The notes beneath the pieces were generated by a model. The model was given only the letters and a program-made list of their open reading frames with translations. It did not search any database and was not told the origin of the DNA. The position numbers were made by a program, and so were the translations under genes. 19,483 nucleotides of DNA from DASUGM01 sp036274055 (lineage in GTDB: Bacteria > Acidobacteriota > Vicinamibacteria > Vicinamibacterales > SCN-69-37), in contig DASUGM010000038.1 of the NCBI GenBank assembly GCA_036274055.1, forward strand, positions 1-19,483. Reading direction: 5' to 3'. Each line of letters opens with the position of its first letter. Position 1 is the first letter of the stretch. This document shows, in pieces, positions 15,218 through 19,483 of the stretch.

Positions 15218-17722
15218 TTACTTCTCCCGCTTGATCGGCCGGTCGCTCGGCCGCACCAGGAACAGCCCCTGCTCGATGCTGTTGACGATGATCACGCCGC
15301 TCTTGAAGTACGGATAGACGCTCCATGCGCCCTGGAACCCCGGGCTGTTGTCGGCGTACGGCGCGGTGTCGAAGTAGGCGACTTCGCGCGGATTCTCGCG
15401 GTCCTTGATGTTCAGGATGCGCAGGCCCGACTTGTAGTTCGCCTGATACATGTAGTCGCCGACGATGTAGAGATTGTGATCGGACGCGGCCTCGACGCCG
15501 AGGTGCTCCTTCGCGAGCTTCGGATTTTCGAGATCGGTCAGGTCCCAGATCAGGGTCCGCGTCTTCTTGACCAGGCCCGCCGTCTCGTCACCTTCGTCGT
15601 CGACGTAGAAGTACTTGTGGTCGTCGGTGAACCAGCCTTGATGCGTGTACGAGACATTCGGGTAGCCGGCGCGGGACAGCGCCTTCGGCGCCTTCTTGTC
15701 GGTGACGTCGGCAATCGAGATCGCGGTCTCGTTCGAGCCGATGCAGATCTCGTGACCTTTGTAGCGCTTGTCCGGGCCCTTGTAGGTGACGCACTGCGCG
15801 TCGTGCGAGTAGCCGGTGCCGGCGCGGCCGGTCTGGTTGTCCTGGAAGCAGCCGGCGAACTTCGGCAGCTTCGGCTCGTGAATGTCGATCATGTGGAGGC
15901 CGCCGCCGCACGTCGTGCCGCCGGCGCTGGATCCCACGGCGTAAGCGAACCCGCTCTCCTCGTTGATGACGATGTTGTGGGCGCTGGCGATCTCTTTGTA
16001 GAGGTAGTCGGCGTCGACTTTCCGTGGCTGGCCGTTCGGCTGCGGCGTGATCGTCCGCAGACGGGTGAGATCGAACACCTGCATGCCGTGCTGGCCGGCG
16101 CCGTCCGAGACGATGAACGCGTGGTCCTTGTAGATCTTGATGTCGCGCCAGGCTGCGGGACGCGCGCCCTCGGTCAACGGCAGGTCGGCGAGCGGCACCG
16201 GCTTGAGCGGATTGCTCATGTCGACGAACGTCGATCCGTCGCGCCGGCCGACCAGCGCGTACTCCTTGCCGCCGCGCGGATCGGTCCAGCCCCAGATGTC
16301 GTTCATCTGAATGTAGTGGCCGTCGTGCGTCAGCTTCGACGGCGGCAGGAAAGCCGTCAGCTCGGTGCTCGCGCAGTCGAACATCTCGACCTTGCCCTGG
16401 CTGTTGCAGCGGCGTTCTTCCCCGGTGAGCGCCGGCAGTTCGTCGAGCACCGGCGTGATGATCGGCTGTTCTTTCCACGCGCCGCCGGCGTCGCGCTCGT
16501 AGATGACCACGCCGCCGCCGCCGACGTTGAGCGACGTCGCGCCGACCGCGGCGACGCCGTTGCGCACGCTGATCGCCTGCCCGGCCGCGGCCGCCGGCGC
16601 GATCGACGCCGGCGCGATGAACTTCGCGCTCTCGACCGGGAATGTCGGGCCGTCGTGGGTGAAGACGAAGACGCCGCCGGCGCCGCCGGCGCGCGGCGCG
16701 CTGACCCAGATCTCGTTGCCGTCGGCGGCGATCGAGGTGCCAAAGCCGGCGCCGCGGCCGCCCGCCGCCTGCGCGAGCCGCGTCACTTCCTGCCAGGTGA
16801 AGTTGCCGCCGGGACGAGGTGTCGCCGGCTGCGCCGCGCCCGCGCCGCCGCCGCGCGCGGCCTGTTCGACTTTGCGCCACACGTACGCCGCGCCATAGCC
16901 GCCGGCGTCGTTCGGCGCGGTGATGACCGCGTCCGTGCCGCTCAGGAAAATGCGCGACCCGAAGGCCTCGTTCGGTCCGATCCCTTGCGGCGCGAAACTG
17001 CGCGTCCGCGCCCACGCGCCGTTGGCGTCGAGTTCGAATTCGTGGACGAGCCCGGCGCGGCTCGACTGACCGCTCGCGCCAATCAGCGCCGCGGCCGGCG
17101 TCATCGAGATCGCCGATCCGAAGTTGTCGCCGGCGGGATCCTGTTCGGGCGAGAGGATCGTCGCGGTGAACGCGTAGGCGCCGTCGCCGCCGCGTTTGAA
17201 CGCGTAAACCTTGCCCGGCGGCGGAGGCGGCGTGTTCGCGCCGCGGCCGCCGCGACCGGCGGCGATGACCTGCTGGCCGACCAGCAGCCAGTCGCCCGCG
17301 GCGCCGACGGCGCCGAACTGGACGTTGTCGGCGCCGGTCACCGCGTTGGTCGCGATCACCGCCCGGTGCGTCCACGCATCCGCCTGCTTCTCGAATTGAT
17401 GGATGGCGTCGCTGCCGGCGCCGACGAACAGCCGGTTGCCGTCGAGCGTCAGCGACGAGCCGAAGCGATCGCCAACGACCGCGTCCGGTCTGGTCAGCGT
17501 CGCCGCCGCCTGCCAACCGGCGCCCGCCTTGCGGTAAACGTAAACCCGCCCCGGTCGGAACTGATTGGCCGCCTCGCCGACGAAGATCTCGCCGTCGCCG
17601 ACGAGCACGGACGCGCCAAAGCCCATCAACTCCGCCGAGCGAGCCGCCGGCGTCGCGCGAAACGCCAGCGTCGTCAGGGCGAGCACACCGAGGCAGAGGC
17701 CAAAACGATGAATGGAACGCAT
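15218..17722 (-). CDS. Exported choice-of-anchor B family protein (FG-GAP plus LVIVD repeats)
   Basis: An 834-residue protein from ATG 17722 with AGGAG 8 bases upstream and a signal peptide (MRSIHRFGLCLGVLALTTLAF). The N-terminal half (about 30-425) has integrin-like FG-GAP repeats: FGASVLVGDGEIFVGEA, RFGSSLTLDGNRLFVGAG, NFGSAISMTPAAALIGAS, AFGSRIFLSGTDAVITAP and GFGTSIAADGNEIWVSAP. The C-terminal half (about 455-834) has LVIVD-type repeats (GSTFVDMSNPLKPVPLADLP, HMIDIHEPKLPKFAGCF, LIWDLTDLENPKLAKEH, LRILNIKDRENPREVAYFD), the TIGR04312 style. No sorting or anchor motif is visible at the C-terminus. Pro/Gly-rich linkers (NTPPPPPG, ARGGGAGAAQPATPRPG) break up the N-terminal half. It heads the three-propeller cluster and probably sits outside the cell. 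Confidence 0.9.
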   Translation of the reverse strand: MRSIHRFGLCLGVLALTTLAFRATPAARSAELMGFGASVLVGDGEIFVGEAANQFRPGRVYVYRKAGAGWQAAATLTRPDAVVGDRFGSSLTLDGNRLFVGAGSDAIHQFEKQADAWTHRAVIATNAVTGADNVQFGAVGAAGDWLLVGQQVIAAGRGGRGANTPPPPPGKVYAFKRGGDGAYAFTATILSPEQDPAGDNFGSAISMTPAAALIGASGQSSRAGLVHEFELDANGAWARTRSFAPQGIGPNEAFGSRIFLSGTDAVITAPNDAGGYGAAYVWRKVEQAARGGGAGAAQPATPRPGGNFTWQEVTRLAQAAGGRGAGFGTSIAADGNEIWVSAPRAGGAGGVFVFTHDGPTFPVESAKFIAPASIAPAAAAGQAISVRNGVAAVGATSLNVGGGGVVIYERDAGGAWKEQPIITPVLDELPALTGEERRCNSQGKVEMFDCASTELTAFLPPSKLTHDGHYIQMNDIWGWTDPRGGKEYALVGRRDGSTFVDMSNPLKPVPLADLPLTEGARPAAWRDIKIYKDHAFIVSDGAGQHGMQVFDLTRLRTITPQPNGQPRKVDADYLYKEIASAHNIVINEESGFAYAVGSSAGGTTCGGGLHMIDIHEPKLPKFAGCFQDNQTGRAGTGYSHDAQCVTYKGPDKRYKGHEICIGSNETAISIADVTDKKAPKALSRAGYPNVSYTHQGWFTDDHKYFYVDDEGDETAGLVKKTRTLIWDLTDLENPKLAKEHLGVEAASDHNLYIVGDYMYQANYKSGLRILNIKDRENPREVAYFDTAPYADNSPGFQGAWSVYPYFKSGVIIVNSIEQGLFLVRPSDRPIKREK

Positions 17723-17766
17723 AAGCGGGACTCCTGGGAGTGACTGGACGCGGCGGAGTTTAACAC

Positions 17767-17872
17767 TTGAGGCGAGATGAGTGAGGCTCACTTGCCAAGA
17801 GCGATTCACAGGGAGAAGCACGAGAAAACCAAGTGTGAATCCGCTCTTGACAAGTGCTTTTCACTATCTGGT
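17767..17872. repeat. Intergenic palindromic element, copy 3
   Basis: TTGAGGCGAGATGAGTGA (17767-17784) matches copy 1 with one change. Arms at 17776-17810 and 17834-17868 are near-perfect inverted copies (GAGTGAGGCTCACTTGCCAA against GTGAAAAGCACTTGTCAA on the other strand, then AGAGC and GATTCACA), with a 23-bp loop holding GGGAGAAGCACGAGAAAACC. It lies 18 bp after the stop of the Vgb-like gene and 44 bp before the choice-of-anchor B start, so on the minus-strand transcript it would fold as a hairpin between two tandem genes. Confidence 0.8.
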
Positions 17873-17886
17873 CGCGCGGCCCGGTC

Positions 17887-18897
17887 TCACTTCTCGCCCG
17901 CGGTCGCCTCGATCCTTTTCGGATCGAGCCGCAGGAGCTTGCCGGCGCGCAGATCCGCGAGCCACACCGAGCCGTGGCCGACCCGCACGGAATCGCCGCC
18001 CGGACCATAGAACTGCTGGGCGACCTTGTTGGTCTTCGGGTCGATGCGCGTCAGCGGGTACTGGAACACCGTCACCCACACCGAACCTTCACCGACGGCG
18101 ATCTCGCCGCCGCCGCCGGGGATGCCGGCTTCGATCGTGGCGACGACCTTGTTCGATTTGCCGTCGATTCGCGTGATCGTCCCGTCGCCTTGATTCAGCG
18201 TCCACACCGACCCTTCGCCGGTGGCGAGGAAGCGGGGTTTCGGGCCGACCGCGATTGTCTCTTCGACGACGTTCGATTGCGCGTTCACTTTGGTGACGAC
18301 GGATTTTTCGGTGCTGGTCGCCCAGACCGCGTTGTCCATGAACGCGACCGCGAAGGAGCCGGGAGCGACGTAGATTTCGGCGACGACTTTGTTGGTCGCC
18401 GGATCGACGCGCGCGAGCGTGCCCTTGTCGTCGATCATCATCCAGAACGATCCGGCGCCGACGGCGACGCCGCCTTCGCTCGACGGCGCGGCGAGCGGGA
18501 GCGTGGCGGTCGGTTTGCCGGTTTTGAGATCGATGCGTTCGAGTTTCTTGTCGCGGCAGTTCGGCGCCCACAACGTGCCGAATCCCGCCGCAAGGCCGGA
18601 GCAGGGCCCGCCGGTGGCGACGTGCTCGACGATCTTGTTGGTCTTCGGATCGATGCGGGTGATCTGGTTCTTCCCTTCGTTGGAAATCCAGACGTGCTCG
18701 TCGATCGCCATCCAGTCCGGGTTGCCGCCGATCTCGAAGACGGCGTCGGGTTTGAGCAGCTCGGCGGAGATCCGCAGGCTGGCGTTCTTGATGCCGGGTT
18801 TGGGGGGCGGCGGCTGACGCGGCGGGTTCTGGGGCGAAATGGCCATCGCCAGGGCTGAAAACCCGACCAAAACCACGGAAATCACGAATATGCGCAT
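17887..18897 (-). CDS. Exported Vgb-like beta-propeller protein
   Basis: A 336-residue protein from ATG 18897 with a GAGG seven bases upstream. Signal peptide MRIFVISVVLVGFSALAMA, then a proline-rich linker (PPRQPPPPKPG). Six to seven blades of the virginiamycin-B-lyase / SMP-30 style follow, each with a GxGSxW strand and an IDPKTNKV strand: GFGTLWAPNCRD, VGAGSFWMMIDD, ATGEGSVWTLNQ, VGEGSVWVTVFQ, VGHGSVWLADLR with RIDPKTNKIVEH, RVDPATNKVVAEI, RIDGKSNKVVATI. Lyase activity cannot be assumed, since most family members are binding propellers. It is separated from the next downstream gene by palindromic element copy 3, and it diverges from the cytochrome gene with only 35 bp between start codons. 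Confidence 0.9.
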   Translation of the reverse strand: MRIFVISVVLVGFSALAMAISPQNPPRQPPPPKPGIKNASLRISAELLKPDAVFEIGGNPDWMAIDEHVWISNEGKNQITRIDPKTNKIVEHVATGGPCSGLAAGFGTLWAPNCRDKKLERIDLKTGKPTATLPLAAPSSEGGVAVGAGSFWMMIDDKGTLARVDPATNKVVAEIYVAPGSFAVAFMDNAVWATSTEKSVVTKVNAQSNVVEETIAVGPKPRFLATGEGSVWTLNQGDGTITRIDGKSNKVVATIEAGIPGGGGEIAVGEGSVWVTVFQYPLTRIDPKTNKVAQQFYGPGGDSVRVGHGSVWLADLRAGKLLRLDPKRIEATAGEK

Positions 18898-18932
18898 GCG
18901 GCCTCGTCCCGGGCCGATAATACCCTTCGCTC

Positions 18933-19483
18933 ATGAAGGTCCGCCAGATTCCTCTCCTGGCACTGTCGTCGACCGTCGTCGTCCTGGTCGCCGTTGGTAC
19001 CCATCGCGTCGTTTCGGCTCAAAAGCCACCGGAACCGCCGCCGACCGCGGCCGCGATCGAATTCTTCGAAGCCAAAGTGCGTCCGATCCTCGCCACCTAT
19101 TGCCAGGAGTGCCATGGCAAGAAGGACGAGGGCGGTCTCAAGCTGAATTCCCGCGAGGCGATTCTGCTCGGCGGCAACTCCGGGCCGGCGATTGCTCCGG
19201 GCGATCCCGACAAGAGCCTGCTGATGGATGCGGTCCGCCGCGTGAGTCCGAGTCTGCAGATGCCGCAGAACGGGCCGAAGCTGTCCGACGCCGACATTGC
19301 GACGCTGGCCGAGTGGATCAAGATCGGCGCGCCGTTTCCCGCCTCGGCCGCGGCGCCGCCGCCGGCTCCCGATAAACCGATCACCGGCGAGCAGCGCGCG
19401 TTCTGGTCGTTCGTGCCGATTCACGCCGGCGCGCCGCCCGCGGTCAAGAACAGCGACTGGGCGAAAACCGACATCGATCGCTT
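18933..19483 (+). CDS. Exported cytochrome c protein of the PSCyt1/DUF1549 type, C-terminus beyond the window
   Basis: From ATG 18933 the frame stays open to the right edge (183 codons). A signal peptide (MKVRQIPLLALSSTVVVLVA) is followed by a PSCyt1 domain (PF07635) at about 45-128: EFFEAKVRPILATYCQECHG holds one haem-binding CxxCH (Cys57, Cys60, His61), and GDPDKSLLMDAV plus MPQNGPKLSDADIATLAEWI (with the distal methionine) are the family marks. RAFWSFVPIHA and DWAKTDIDR at the end are the start of the PSCyt2 (DUF1549) domain, so the full gene is probably much longer and likely ends in DUF1553. These proteins are found near exported metabolic enzymes in planctomycetes and acidobacteria; the exact reaction is not known. 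Confidence 0.9.
   Translation, partial: MKVRQIPLLALSSTVVVLVAVGTHRVVSAQKPPEPPPTAAAIEFFEAKVRPILATYCQECHGKKDEGGLKLNSREAILLGGNSGPAIAPGDPDKSLLMDAVRRVSPSLQMPQNGPKLSDADIATLAEWIKIGAPFPASAAAPPPAPDKPITGEQRAFWSFVPIHAGAPPAVKNSDWAKTDIDR

Noticed and set aside
15152..17743. An 863-codon open frame on the plus strand, antisense to the choice-of-anchor B gene
   Set aside because: It is rich in Arg, Ala, Val and Asp with no domain pattern, and lies exactly opposite a well-supported gene. In GC-rich DNA with strong third-position bias such mirror frames are expected.

Overview
The window looks like a piece of a high-GC Acidobacteriota chromosome, probably close to Vicinamibacteria. The main reason is a run of three families that are strongly associated with that phylum: a PadR-type repressor, an acidobacterial duplicated orphan permease (ADOP, MacB/FtsX type), and a VWFA-related acidobacterial protein. 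A secreted S9 peptidase with Gly/Arg-rich inserts, several secreted beta-propeller proteins and a planctomycete/acidobacterial-type DUF1549 cytochrome fit the same picture. No lineage search was possible. I see no rRNA, tRNA, CRISPR array, transposase, integrase or phage gene.

Layout. 1-3770 (minus strand): a padR-ADOP-VWFA operon with a good sigma70-type promoter at 3742-3770; the VWFA gene runs off the left edge. 3780-4460: a repeat-rich stretch with three copies of a GGCGCAC-based repeat and two tiny convergent membrane-protein genes that share a palindrome over their stop codons. 4461-8130 (minus): an S9/DPP-IV-type peptidase followed closely by a GT87-like membrane glycosyltransferase. 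8301-8597 (plus): a small GNAT-fold protein. 8618-9681 (minus): an ECF sigma factor overlapping a four-helix membrane protein that may be its regulator. 9800-11978 (minus): a DUF1684 lipoprotein, a low-molecular-weight phosphatase and a fructosamine-kinase-family protein, joined by stop/start overlaps; this resembles a protein-deglycation cassette. 12272-17722 (minus): three exported beta-propeller proteins (choice-of-anchor B, YVTN, FG-GAP/VCBS) in tight tandem. 17887-18897 (minus): a Vgb-like exported propeller. 18933 to the right edge (plus): an exported PSCyt1/DUF1549-type cytochrome c protein.

Three related palindromic intergenic elements (8224-8296, 12001-12276, 17767-17872) sit in the same orientation just upstream of three minus-strand genes, all of which encode exported proteins. 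A fourth, shorter relative at 14084-14106 lies inside a gene and encodes the hydrophobic core of its signal peptide. These repeats and the phosphatase/kinase cassette are the most interesting parts. The rest is ordinary accessory gene content for the phylum. No stretch longer than about 300 bases lacks a gene; the longest gaps are 11979-12271 (filled by a large inverted repeat) and 4193-4460 (filled by two inverted GGCGCAC repeats).
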